Below, piece after piece: positions 34,480 through 46,140 of a DNA stretch of 64,000 bases. This DNA is from Anastrepha obliqua (taxonomy: Eukaryota; Arthropoda; Insecta; Diptera; Tephritidae). The stretch spans positions 83,330,001 through 83,394,000 of the forward strand of contig NC_072895.1 of NCBI RefSeq assembly GCF_027943255.1, in the 5' to 3' direction. A program made the position numbers and the translations under genes. Numbering within the stretch: the first letter of the stretch is position 1; each line of letters begins with the position of its first letter. The notes below the pieces were generated by a model. The model had not been told where the DNA came from, made no database searches, and worked only from the letters and a program-made list of their open reading frames with translations.

Positions 34480-35180
34480 GACATATTTAAAGAATGGACG
34501 TATATACCTCCTTTCGACTATTGCAGAATCTGCAAGAATAAAGAGAAGGAAGAGTCTATCAGGCGCCTTTTTTGTCACTGTCCTACGTGGCATATAGATA
34601 CTTTGGATCATCGTCTGGGATGACACTCATCGGCCGGCTTGCTGGGCTCCCAGTCACGCGCTCTTGGCTGAGACGGTGTGTTTTTGAAGACAACATTCTA
34701 GAGATTTGCGCCTTTACATGCCTCCAACCACCTGTTTAATTTGGCGGATTTCGTTGTCACAAGCGGATAATTTGAGGCACTCTTGATACCAGCCCGCGTC
34801 ACTAGAAGACGGAGGAGGGCCAGAGTGCTCGTGCAGTACGCTAAAGATAAAGCAACCTCACTCCACCTCCTCCACTGGTCCTTAGGAACATCACAGCCCT
34901 CCTTCGCCCTATCCACGACAACTTCCATTTTACCGACACCTTTAATCACAAGGCTATATTATAGCCTTGGAACATGCTTAGCGGCGTTAAGCCTTTTAGC
35001 CGCATGTTGTTCCTCAGAGGATTTCAGCCGTTGAGGAGCTGGCCCCCTCGATGCTTGCATGGGACACCGGAGAGGTGCTAGATCCATCAAAATCTATGGA
35101 CTTTGCTCAAGTCAATGAAGCCTTATCCTTTGCGGATAAGGAGTCCTCATCCTCGACCGGCTGACCGCTTCATTATGTAG
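34480..35180 (-). mobile_element. ORF1 (gag-like) relic of an RNase-H-type non-LTR element
   Basis: The minus strand reads KMEVVVDRAKEGCDVPKDQW, WSEVALSLAYC, GPPPSSSDAGWYQECLKLSA and CDNEIR. This matches the ORF1 wording VAVIDR...G.IP.DQWKW...NPGPPPS..DAGWYQG..KLIACD known from LOA/R1-like elements. A cluster of stops and a frame change after ALSLAYC show it is dead. No RT of the same copy follows. Confidence 0.7.
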
Positions 35181-35854
35181 GCCGGCTTAGAAGGCCACAA
35201 GTGTTTCACAAAACGTCCCTCCAAGGTTCCTGCTGCAACGGCAGAACTTATAGTCGATCGTATTAAAACTACGATCGTTTATAGTCAAGTCTAACGCTTT
35301 TGACTGCTGAGAAGTGCCAAAGCCTTGGTAGCGCCACATCTCAAAGATTGAGCATTGACGGTAGCTGAATTGGAGAGTTTCCTCCTTCCAATTGTTTAAT
35401 AGATCCAGACTCTGTTTTGTTTTTTTGTCTTGTTTTTTCCTTAAATTCCATATTTTGATCCCAGGAGTGTGGGGCAAGGGAAGGTCCACTCACACAGAAG
35501 CCCGTGTCGGCAAGCAAGGCTGAATAATACAGAGAATTTTCTGTATACTTCGTTTGAAATGGGATTGGGGTGACTATCTCTTAGCTTTCTTAGCTTTGGG
35601 ACTCATATGGGTGGGAACCGACAGTCTTTGCCTTTACTAGGCCGCTGCTCGGCGCTGACGTGTGTAGTCTTCGCAGTAGATGGTTTTAAAATAAAAATAT
35701 TTTATTTCAAAATACAACCCTCAAAATTATATGTGAAATATGACATCATTTAAATATCCCCCACACGCACAATTACAGGCTGTCATACGAGAATTCAAAA
35801 TTTCAAAGACTCGCTCACACGTTATCGCATTGAGTTCAGCAAACTCGATCCTAA
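35181..35854. other. Unassigned stretch next to the inverted MITE copy
   Basis: The 100-codon minus frame at 35187-35489 has no domain I recognise. It could be 5' sequence of the ORF1 relic. Bases from about 35760 may be unaligned interior of the MITE family. Confidence 0.35.
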
Positions 35855-36490
35855 TGTTGTGTTTAATCCGAGCAAAACTTTTTAAGTTATAGAGCATAAA
35901 GCCGAGCCGCCTCAAACATCTGCCGAGATAACTTAAAACTTTAAACGCGGTTTTCTCGAACCATTTTTTTTAAAGTGCGTAGTCATTGGCATTTGAAAAC
36001 TACTCAACCGATCCTTTTGAAATTTTGCACACATATTTTACATATAAAAAACCTCCCCCCAAAGTTTTTTTTTGCCATTTTTTTTTATTAAGGTGGTTTT
36101 ACACCTACAAAATGGCGGCATTTTTTCGTCAAAAATCACTTTTTACTTCAAACGACTACCAAATGGCTGAAAATAAATCGTCAAAATAAACGTTGGGGGG
36201 AAGTTTAACTCATACTTTAACTAAATTATTCGATTTTTTTTGGTTTCAGATGATTCTACGCTGAGATATGCTGACTACTGCAAAATGTATTTTTGAAAAG
36301 ACGTCTACGTAAATGTGCTCTCATTCGCTCATTTTGCAATATTTTTACATGAAAATTTTATCAAATATTCTTGAAATGTTACTTTATAATATGCAATAAC
36401 CTTTAATAAACTGACTTGAACCGTTTCGCTACAATAAATTTATGAAAAAAATGTTTTTTTAGCGTTTATCCCTTACCTCACCCCCCCCCT
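35855..36490 (-). mobile_element. G-run-ended MITE-like element, copy 2 (inverted, truncated)
   Basis: Reverse complement of 29231-29860: shared blocks include GAGCATAAAGCCGAGCCGCC, TACACCTAC-AAATGGCGGCA, AATAAACGTTGGGGGGAAGT and GCGTTTATCCCTTACCTCAC, ending in a C-run and TTAAGG. The other terminal repeat is missing. Confidence 0.8.
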
Positions 36491-36509
36491 TAAGGTCTAG
36501 AATCGTTCT

Positions 36510-37160
36510 TGGCTTATTCACATAGACTTTACTTTTCAAAACACCCCACAAAAGTAGACTTTTGAAATTAGATCGCGTAATCTAGGTGACCGGCTTATGT
36601 CACCATTATGTGAAATTAATCGGCCTGGAAATTTGGATCGCATTTATGCAATGCTTTACCGTGTTATGTTACTTGTGGCTCCATACCGTTGGAAATAAGC
36701 ATCGTCTATATCTATTCCTTCAAGCTCAGGCCACAAAAAATCTTCAATTAGTTGCCTCTATAGCGATGTTTATAGACAGTAACAGCTCTTCCATTTTCAT
36801 TTTCGAAGAAAAATAGGCCAACTATTCCATCAGCTTGAAAACCACACCGAATATTACATCTTAATGGATGGAACGATTTTTCCGAAACTACTCGGGGGGG
36901 TTTCTTCTCCCCAGATGCGGAAGTTTCTAGAAATTTCTTGACCAACCCTTGAATGCTCCACTCACTAGGACCATTAATTCCACAAAACAAATCACGAATT
37001 TTGCGATATGTTGTTCTTAAAGGTCGACTAGTCTCATAATAATTACTATTCAGCAATTTTAACGCGTCGTTCTATCGTGTATAATTGGGTATCGCTCTAC
37101 TTGACAAATGTCAAAGATGACATTAAAAAATTACACTATACAAAAATTATTCATTATCAT
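36510..37160 (-). mobile_element. Tc1/mariner-superfamily relic, internally deleted
   Basis: The minus strand begins LLNSNYYETSRPLRTTYRKI, RDLFCGINGPSEWSIQGLVK and KFLETSASGEKKPPR (helix-turn-helix region), then jumps to CGFQADGIVGLFFFENENG (catalytic core piece) and, in other frames, DGATSH, FPGRLIS..GDIN and the terminal LRDLIS remnant. Large central and C-terminal parts are missing. Terminal repeats are not obvious. Confidence 0.7.
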
Positions 37161-37289
37161 CGCTTTTGAAATTCGAATTCCTTATACCGAATTTTCTAGT
37201 TGTCTACTTCCCTTTTGGCACCCTGTAACACACTGCCTCCATAAAACATGCAACTTTTTTTCTGAAGCTTTATCTTAGCGAGACTCCAA

Positions 37290-37438
37290 ATAATAGAGCA
37301 AGTTTTTTCTAATACCAGTCGTCCTTCAGCAGGCAATGATATATCTCCGAGTGTATTTCTGCCATAAAAAAGCTCCACATAAAACTGTAGGTCCCTCCAT
37401 TTCCAACATCAAAACGTACATCTCAAATAGAAGGAGGG
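37290..37438 (+). mobile_element. tRNA-derived SINE body, copy 4
   Basis: CTAATACCAGTCGTCCTTCA, TCTCCGAGTGTATTTCTGCC, AAGCTCCACATAAAACTGTA, GGTCCCTCCATTTCCAACAT and CAAATAGAAGGAGG follow the SINE body in order. The tRNA-like head is missing. Confidence 0.75.
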
Positions 37439-38790
37439 AATAAAACCCAAATCCGTTAGCATTTTTAATAAAATAAAACAATAGAATCGCCATAAAATGA
37501 AATCTTCATGTTACGCGTATTCATGAGAAGAATTTCAGTCATACGAATGCATCTTAATTCTTTCTGTATTCATAAAATTATGCATTTAATTTTGTATTAT
37601 TTATGAATTTGCATTTATCTTAAATTACAGCAGAATATTGGCTGAAATCAATCACAACTATTCGAATGCATTGCAAATTTACTTAGGCAAAGTGCAAATG
37701 AGAAAAGCCAAGCCACTCATATTTGGCAATTTCCTCGGAAGCTGAAATGGAAAAGAAAAAAACAGCCTTCATAAACCTAAAAAGGCATACAAGTGGCGTG
37801 TAGACGGTAGACTAAGTAGTGAATCAGGCCAAATGAGTGCGAAACCCATGACCAGCTGCAGGCGCCGAAGGGGGACAAATTGTGTCGGTGGGGTAGAAGG
37901 AAGCAATGCACTCATAGTGTTTGCAATTGTATTAACTGGCAGTGCAAGTATTTGAAAATTCCATTTTATCCGGGCAACAGAATTCGCACACACACACACA
38001 CACACATGCAGTCGCTGCAAATGATGCTTGCAGGCAAGTTAACCCGCTTAACACCCGCACTGAGTGCAACATCATCACTTCACCCAACACAATCAGCCCA
38101 CTAAGGAATATTGAGTTGAGAAAACTTTCTATTCCTTGCTGGTTTTTTTCTATTTTTTTTTTTTTGCTACATATACATATTTTACAACCCCTTCAACGGT
38201 ATTCGTGCAGCGCACTTGCCTCGAGCACCTACTCATCGCGCTGCTTTATAGTAGTTTTCAGAAATTTACCATACGTTCGCCCTACTCTGCTTCATGCTTC
38301 AGCCGACCAAACCGGCCAACTAGTCGATTTGTGTTGAACGAATTCTTTCGTTCTGTTCGTTTAAGTAGAGTTGTTTGCATAAAATTGTAATATTATTTAA
38401 ATTGCCAAAAATCCATTATGATCTCAAATATTATTCAAGTAAAATGCCAAAAACTTCCCTTTTCTCTTTCGCTGCAGTTTCTCTAGTTTCTACTCTAGAG
38501 TACATTGTTCGCCTCATAGTTATACAGTTACGCATACGAGCACAAAGTGCTGTAGATGCAAGTGAATAGATACACAAATTCCAGATGCACTTACGATAAT
38601 ACAGACATGCATTTATATGTACTTGCGAATGTATATGTGTAGTTAACCAACACATATGTAGAAGTACATACAGACGAATGTGCTCACCCTGCCATAAATT
38701 GTGGTAATAATATTTAAAGCGAGTGTATCCAAACTAGTCTGGTTGCAGCGTTAATAGGTTTAATTCGGCAATTTCGAATTATTTCTTCGA
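37439..38790. other. Non-coding stretch
   Basis: (CA)n run near 37986-38006 and T-runs near 38150. The overlapping 74-131-codon frames near 37880-38340 contain simple sequence and no domain. Confidence 0.45.
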
Positions 38791-38791
38791 T

Positions 38792-41105
38792 GTTTTTTTT
38801 TTATTTTTTTTTTTTTTAAATGATATAAATTTTTATTTACATTCCATAAAGATTACACCTAGTATAACAGTAATAAGTAATTTTCATTTCACAATTTGAA
38901 GTGTAGCTTAAACAATTAAGTCTTGAGGTTTCTTTCTTTTTAATCTTCGTTTTACAGTTGCTTAATCGCTTAGTACGGAAGCTTCTGCGTTAATGTATTT
39001 TTTTAACTTTTCAGCATACTTAACTGCACAGAGATTGGCTGCCGCCGAAACGGTTTTTAAATTTAAGTCCTTGTGCAGATGTTCATTACGCACGTACCAG
39101 GGAGCTTTAACGATTCCCCTGATTACTCTATTTTGGAGACGCTGTATAATGTCGATGTTGGTCTTTGCAGTACATCCCCATAATTGGAGACCATAGGTCC
39201 ACACCGGCTTTAGCACTTGGTTGTAGATGAGGAGTTTATTTTGAGTTGATAGCTCAGAGTTTCTGCCAATTAGCCATTGGAGTTTTTGCGTCTTTAGATT
39301 CAGCTCAGCAGCTTTGATTTTCACGTGCTCTTTCCTAGATACTTTGCACTATTAGCATTTGGCACCATTGCTGACAAAATATGAACTGGTTTGTAGATAA
39401 TTTTTTTATTAGTAAAATCCACGTGAACTGATTTGGTTTCCTTTAGCTTTATGTTCCAATTTTCAGTCCATGTGACTACTTCGTCAATGGACTTCTGCAG
39501 TTTATGGATGGATTCGTTTTCAGTTGATTCAACAGCTAAGATGCATGTATCGTCAGCAAATGTAGCTACTTTGCACATTTTTGGTACTGGCAGGTCTGCG
39601 GTATAGAGTAGGTACAGTACTGGGCCGAGTACTCCGAATACGCCTGCTTTTGCTTTACTCTAAAGTACCTATTTGTTATATACGATTCCAAAATGTCAGT
39701 GAACTGCAACGGAAGAAGGGCTTTTAATTTACAAAGTAGTCCTTCGTGCCATACTTTATCAAATGCCTGGGCAACGTCAAGGAATATTGCTGAGCAGACT
39801 TTATTACTCTCTAGCGCGTCTTCTATTGTATGTGTTATCCTGTGTATTTGTTCGACGGTAGAGTGTTTTTCCCGGAAGCCAAACTGATGTGAGGGTATGA
39901 TGCTTCTTCATGCAATTATAGATTTTAAGCGTTTGGAGAACAGCTTTTCGAATAGTTTACCCATTACTGGAAGCACAGCGATTGGCCGGTAAGATGTCAC
40001 TTCATTCGGATTTTTGCCTGGTTTAGGTATCATTACTATTTCGGATAATTTCCATTGGAATGGTATATAGGTATTTCCAATCTAGGCATGCGTTCATTAT
40101 AAAAGGCAATTTCATTAGCGCCTTAGTTGATATATTTCTCAAAACTTCGGCGGTTATTAAGTCGAACCCTGGACTCTGCCTTAATTTTAAATTGGAAATT
40201 TCGGTAGCAACTTCATCTATACTGAAATGCTTTATTTTAACGAACTCTTGTACAGTTGATGGCGTAGTTAAATTTATTGTTTTTCGGTGGGTTGAAAGAT
40301 TTTCTGCAAGTGGTTGGCAAATACGTCAGCTTTTTCTGCATCGCTTTTAGCCCAAATGTGAATACCATTTTGCTGTTTTATTGGCGGATTATGTTGAATT
40401 GGTCGCTTGACACACGTCATCGCTTTCCAAAGCGAGAAATCACCTGTTTTTTCTGCTGATAAGTTTTTCAGAGTGTTTTTTATGATATTGTTTTTATGCT
40501 CCTGTATTTTTTCTCTGAGCAATTTTGTTAATCTATTTAGTTCAGTTTTCTTGGAGGGCAGCCTTGTTGATTGCCACTTTTTTCTTACTTTTCTTTTTTC
40601 TCCTAATATTTTCTGATTTCTGATGATGGTTATCTCGTGTTTGTTTACTTGCTGGTGTGCTTATCCAAGCTGTTTTCTGAATATGTGATGTAAGTTTTAT
40701 TGTTTCGTCTTCAATATCTTCTTCGTTGGTAATTGTGTCGGTATTTTCCATATACGTATCGAGTTTATACTTGAAAAAATTTCAGTCGGTCATTTTATTT
40801 GAGAGTACGGGACTTCGATCGTTAAATTTTGATTTGCCATTAATATACATAAAAATAGGTGAATGGTCTGAGTTCAGGTCTACGCCGTCTTCTACTTGGA
40901 TGATATGGTTTGGTATTTGTTTGACTACAAAGAAATCTATAACATCGGGGATTTTGTTAAGGTCTGAAGGCCAGTAGGTTGGACTTCCGGTTGAGATAAT
41001 TTGGCAGCCAAGTTGTTTTGCCGCTTTCCATAGTTCACGACCTTTAGTTGTTGTTAGGCGAGAACCCCAGCTTACATGTTTCGCGTTGAAATCTCCACCC
41101 ATTAT
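38792..41105 (-). mobile_element. Jockey-clade non-LTR retrotransposon, ORF2 (endonuclease + RT), inactivated
   Basis: Minus strand from right to left: endonuclease end (GGDFNAKHVSWGSRLTTTKG, SPTYWPSDLNKIPDVIDFFV, LNSDHSPIFMYI with the SDH catalytic motif), a linker rich in Lys, RT (SPGFDLITAEVL, KHSTVEQIH-like, DVAQAFDKVWHEGLL, ATFADDTCIL), then the C-terminal domain (LQWLIGRNSELSTQNKLLIY, LKPVWTYGLQLWG, IQRLQNRVIRGI) to the stop at 38962. A T-run at 38792-38817 is the poly(A) tail. The 5' end, with most of the endonuclease and all of ORF1, is missing. Frameshifts divide RT into several pieces. This is the longest non-LTR copy in the window. Confidence 0.9.
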
Positions 41106-41540
41106 GTTTGAAAAGGACAAGACTGCGAAGGAAACGTAAATAACTAGTGAACTCGCGCTTATCGACAATGACATCATGCGTAAAGTAAAATTTGGCAAAA
41201 GCCAAAATGGGTATCCCTAACAATTTATACTGTCACAGTTGTAATCAACCGGAGAAAGCGGACACTATCTTCCACTTCCTCTGTGAATGCCCTGATGTAC
41301 GGAAAGCGAGAATGTTAATCCTTGGCAAACCGCATTTTGAGAACCTCTAAAAGCTGGCCGGTATAGACGTAAATAACCTTATAAGGTTTCTCAATCGCAC
41401 ATACTGGATATAGTTGTGAAGGAATAACCGTACAACTTATTAGTAGCAATGATGTAGCAACAAGATGATGCGGAAGCCGTAATTGGATTCTTGGAGAATC
41501 ACCACTTGGGCAAACCAACCAACCAGAGTAAAGTTTGGAA
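41106..41540 (+). mobile_element. Non-LTR C-terminal zinc-knuckle and 3' UTR fragment
   Basis: AKMGIPNNLYCHSCNQPEKA, then DTIFHFLCECPDVRKARMLI and, past one stop, LAGIDVNNLIRFLNRT. This is the CxxC...H...CxC knuckle of another RNase-H-type element. It meets the 5'-truncated end of the jockey copy head to head near 41105. Confidence 0.75.
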
Positions 41541-41975
41541 CGGAAACATAAATAAATACCATTTTTTTAGCTGTAAGCCAATTTTCATGCGTGATACGAC
41601 AAACTCTACCCCATGGACTAATGCATTGCCTCCGGCGAAATTTCAGTTTTTTTTCGCCTACATATGAATTTCGTATTTCGAAAACGACTATTCTCATTGC
41701 ACAGAGTGCAATTTGTCTCTTCATAGATTATGCTCAAACAAAAAAGAACAGTTCAATGTACGAGTATATAAAGAGATCAAAAGATCACAGACTAGTAGCA
41801 TTTTTATGCAGGATAATAAAAAATATTTTATCATGAAGTTCTATCTATGAGGTGATGAACCCTGCAGTGGAACATGTGTATCAAACAGTGTAGACTGGTT
41901 CCGAACTAGTCCCTTTTGGAATGGTTGTACTACTACTGATTTCATGTGGCGATATAAATTAGGATACTTTACCAT

Positions 41976-42200
41976 GTATATATATGCGCTTACACCTTTG
42001 TGGGTGTTTGGCAGAGCTCCTCCTATTTGTGATGTGCGTCTTGATGTTGTTCCACAAATGGAGTGATCTACAGTTTTAAGCCAACTCCGAACGGCAGATA
42101 TTTTTTATTAAAAAGAAAAGAAGAAATTCTTTACGAAGATTCGAACCTTCCGAATGGTAATCACGCACCCACCCATTTAGCTGCGGCGGCCGCGGCCTTC
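41976..42200 (-). mobile_element. tRNA-derived SINE, copy 5 (with promoter boxes)
   Basis: On the minus strand the A-box region is CAGCTAAATGGGTGG and the B box GGTTCGAATC (42143-42152), followed by a shortened body (the GCGGTCGCC...ATTTCTGCC section is lost) and the tail CGGAGTTGGCTTAAAACTGT, TGGAACAACATCAAGACGCA and AGGAGGAGCTCTGCC. Confidence 0.8.
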
Positions 42201-42290
42201 CTTATGTTATAAATTTCAGTAGCGATTCCAAGAAACTATTTTATAACTGATTTAATTTCTTTATTCAACTCCAAGTGCTTGATTTTTGTA

Positions 42291-42853
42291 TCAGGTGTTT
42301 TTTAGCTGGTTGAGAACTATCGATATCAATAAATATGGGGGACAGCTGAGTTTGGCAAACTGTGTTGACATTTCTGTTCAGTAAGGTTTCACCATGAATC
42401 GTTTAACCTCAGGGCAAAGATTCCAAATTGTGGAAATTTACTTTGAAAAAAAAAAAACATAAAAAAATAAAAATCTGTTCGCGAGGTATTAGAGCACTGA
42501 CGGCATTATCAGTCCTTTTTTTTTTGTAATGGAGAAGGAGCTGCCGTTACGGCGATTGGCGAGCGCTATCGAGCCATGCTGATTTATTTTTGTTTCTAAA
42601 ATCTAATCAGCTAAACATCGGCGACTTTTGATTCCAACAAGACGGCGCAACCTGCCATTGACGCCATACGGGCAGATTTATTATAAATTGTCAAAAATTG
42701 GACTGATCGAATGAACCCTGAAACTCGTAGCCGGATATCATATTCAAAAAAAAATCCCATTAAATTGTCTACCAGATTATAGTAAAACAAATGCATACCA
42801 ACTATGTTTCTATTTTGTACCATTCCCAGATCTCAAGCTCTTAAAAAACACAA
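42291..42853 (+). mobile_element. Internally deleted Tc1/mariner-superfamily element with terminal repeats
   Basis: Ends: left TCAGGTGTTTTTTAGCTGGT..GAGAACT, right (reverse complement) TTGTGTTTTTTAAGAGCTTG..GATCT, next to TA. The + strand has MNRLTSGQRFQIVEIYFEKK near 42394, then a region with a short insertion and stops, then WFQQDGATCHAAIDAIRAD-like (a second-aspartate motif fused to the C-terminal ALRAD segment) and VKNWTDRM. The catalytic core between them is missing. Confidence 0.7.
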
Positions 42854-43029
42854 TATTTTTATTTTGTGGGCGCAAGTAAAAAACAGGCTTGGAAAACAAA
42901 AAATTAAACTCTTGCTATAATTTGTTTGTAGAAGTCATCTTTATGAATACTTGATTGTGACTTGGTTTTAAAATGTTTTTATAACTGGCGCGTTTTTGAA
43001 ATGCGTCTTTCAATTAACATGTATTATGA

Positions 43030-43617
43030 CCTATAATGGTTGGCGGATGTCCGTTGGAATTTGTCGATAGATGCTGCTACCTCGGCTGCACTATCACGAC
43101 AGACGGCGGAGCAGATGAAGATGCCAACTGCAAGCAAGGGCGGCGCTCGGGCGAATGCATACAGTATGGGCGAGTTCGCAAATCTCTAGGCGCTCTAAAC
43201 TGCGAATATTCAGCTCATGTGTGAAGTCTGTACTGTTGTACGGAAGTCAAACATGGCTGGCCTCTAACACCATCACACAGAGGCTACAATCTTTCATCAG
43301 CAAATGATTCGCATATATTCTGGCCGAATAGCATTAGCAATGACGTGCTGGGGAGATCAATGAATGAAGAACTCATCCTATGGCAAATCAAATGCATGAA
43401 GTGGCGATGGATAGCTCGCACTCTACAAAAACCACCAAATAGCATCAGAAGAATAACACTGGACTGGAGCCCGCAAGGGAATAAAGGTCATGGTCGGCCA
43501 AAGATCACTTGGCGAAGGTCGATGTTGCGCGAGCTCTCAGTTAACAGCCCAGAACCTTTTGCTTCCGAGCAGAGTGAACAAAATATAAAAATAAATATTA
43601 TTTATGTAAAGTGATCG
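43030..43617 (+). mobile_element. RTE-type non-LTR C-terminal fragment
   Basis: MVGGCPLEFVDRCCYLGCTI, TTDGGADEDANC, then, in other frames, RAALGRMHTVWAS-like, SKLRIFSSCVKSVLLYGSQT and WLASNTITQRLQSF, ending with a DWSPQGNKGHGRPKITWRRS block typical of RTE tails. Several stops. Same family as 46141-46720, in the opposite orientation. Confidence 0.8.
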
Positions 43618-44750
43618 AAAATCCTCTGACGGATTTCAAAAAGAAGTTAAATTTTCAAATAAAAATGTTAAAAGCAGCGGCGTTTCGTTTCGAAAAATCT
43701 TGTGACCAGAAGTCGAAAAGAAATCGAGAGTTTGAAAATGTGTTATAAACGTCAACAATGCACTAGGGAAGGAGCTTGCAGTTCCATAGGACAAATTTTA
43801 TAGCCTCATATTTTCAATTGTTCAAAGGCTTTTCGAAGGTTTCTATATTTCAAAGTTTTTTTTTTTTAATATTAATTCGACAAATTCTTCAATTGTGTAC
43901 AAATAACTGCGCGTATGCATTGCTGGCTGTGGAAGGGAATGAGGTTTATAAAACTTTAAAGAGTTGTTTGCTAGATTCGGAAATTATCAGAGTAGCAAAG
44001 TTAACATATTTTTGCATTGCGGCAAAGAGTTTGCATAATATTACAATTTATTTTGAACTCATAAAATTCACTTGAGCTTCTCTCAACAAATATAAACAAA
44101 TTCAACTATTTGAATAGATGCAATGCGTAAAGTTTAATTTGCATATGTATGCATGCACACATACACATACACACGTATGTATCTCCATCTGTTTGCGATA
44201 AGCATATTTGCTGTGAGAAACAAAGTGCAAACGGAATTGCACGTAAATATGTATGTGTGTGTGTGTTTACTAGATTTTCAATTAAGGAAATATTTATTTG
44301 CTTGCCCCGAAAATATTGGATTGCCAGATTTTCTCTTTTTATTGTACTTTTCTACATTTTAACTTTAACACTTAAATGCGAAGTATCAAAATACAAATTT
44401 TTAATATTTTTAAAACGAGCAGCAGAGAAAGTTTAACAATAGACAGGAGGTTAAACGGTTTTTTTTTTTGGATACCATTAATTTTAGTTTAAAATCTTTT
44501 GAACATTTTGACGTGCATTTGCAATGAATTCAACAAGCTAACGATCTTAAAGAAAATTCAGAAAATAAGTGCATATTAACCCTTCAGTTGCCAGTGTCAC
44601 CCGCAGGTGACGAGAATTAAAAAAAATTGTTTAGTCTAAAGTGATTTTAGAGCAACATAACGTTTGCTCTACATTCTGAGTTCTTTTGTCTAACACTTAT
44701 TTTTTACTAACAAAATAATATCCATTAGCCTTACCTATTATTTATTATTC
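43618..44750. other. Non-coding stretch
   Basis: Short CA/TG repeats near 44150-44175 and 44245-44262. No recognised gene. Confidence 0.45.
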
Positions 44751-44751
44751 T

Positions 44752-46140
44752 TTTTTTTTTGTCGGGACAACTAGCAAGTGCAGCACTCAGACAAGCAAGA
44801 AGCCTAGATGGTCGCTTCTTAACACATCAGTGCCAAAGACCTCAAACCTGATTCGTGCGAAGGCGGGGCAGACACACAGGAAGTGGTCCGCCGTCTCATC
44901 CTTCCCTTCACAAGCTGGGCAAAGTACATTGTCTGAGATGCCCAACCTTTCCATGTGCTTCGCCCGTCATCAGTCCAACCAGCCGTCTGCACCCCCCTCT
45001 GCTTAATGACAGAAGGGTTTGCGAAAGTCGATCGGACATGACAGGTAACATCAGTTTAGTCCATCAGCAGCCTCTTTGAGCCTGTCAAGCTCGCTTGTGG
45101 GTGGTAGTTACCCTTTTGCTAGTCGTGGTTGTGATGGCCGCAGAAGGGAGTGGCAAAACGGGATCTGGGCCAAAGAAGTTGGCCTTGGAGCCCATCTTAG
45201 CTAAGGAGTCAGATGTCTCGTTACCCGCGACACCCACGTGTTCCGGGAACCATGTTAGGAACCATTTTCCTTCAGCCAGGATTTACAAGACTTGACTACC
45301 CCTGATGTGGTTGAAAGGCTGTCTAAGGTCATAAGCGCAGCTTGGCTGTCGCTGCAGACACATATTGATTTGCCTCTCCATCGCTTTTCCATAACAAAGT
45401 TCATCGCTTCTTGAACTGCATACACCTCCGCTTGAAACACAGATGCATGCATTCCAAGAGCAAAGTGCAGTTTTGTCCCGCTGGATTCCACGTAGACCCC
45501 AGAGCCGGAGCCATGCTCGGTTCTGGAGCCATCCGTAAAAATGCGAAAACAGTGTTTGCCGGGCTCATTTTCTGAGTCTCTCCACAACTGAGCCTCTGGT
45601 AGCACTACACTGTATCTCTTTTCTAGTACGACTCTTGATGGCATGGAGTCAAGGGGTATGGAGAGAATCGTTGGATCGACATCCATGTCTTCTCTGTGTT
45701 CCAATGCCGGACAGGGGCGGGTTCCTATTGTGTTTCAGCCTGCAGATGGCCTTCAAGGCCTCTCCTTGGATGAAAGCATCAAGTGGTGGTAAACCAATCA
45801 GAGCATCTAATGCCGGGCCTGAAGTAGTCGGAAAAGCTCCTGTGCAACATGTTTTCCCAAAGACACCTTTGCACTGCCAGAAAGCTGTCAGTGCTTTGGA
45901 TGGCTTTGTTTCAACGTGTGATTTCCATAGGAGCTTACTATCGAGGATTACTACAAGATATTTAATTTCCTTGGATAGCTGGATTGTGACTCCTTTTAGC
46001 TTTGGCAGAACGAGTCCATCAAGCTTCCTCTTTCTGGTAAAGAGGACAATACCAGTCTTGGCGGGATTTGCCGATAGCCCATGCGCACAGCACCAAATGT
46101 CAATCCGATCCAGAGTTTTCTGCACTTTGCTGCAGATGTG
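44752..46140 (-). mobile_element. RNase-H non-LTR element family A, longest copy (RT end + RNase H + zinc-knuckle)
   Basis: Minus strand: RT end TLDRIDIWCCAHGLSANPAK, GIVLFTRKRKLDG, KEIKYLVVILDSKLLWKSHV; linker; RNase H (FRIFTDGSRTEHGSGSGVYV, FQAEVYAVQEAMNFVMEKRW, CVCSDSQAALMTLDSL, with D, E and D catalytic residues visible); then HVGVAGNETSDSLAK-like, SLSRR..., HMERLGISDNVLCPACEGKD and ETADHFLCVCPAFARIRFEV. A T-run at 44752-44760 is the poly(A) tail. The RT catalytic box is lost by 5' truncation, and frame breaks near 45650 and 45255 separate the domains. It joins RTE sequence at about 46140. Confidence 0.88.

Noticed and set aside
37942..38337. 131-residue frame near a CA repeat
   Set aside because: It passes through a (CA)n run and T-runs, and no domain is seen.
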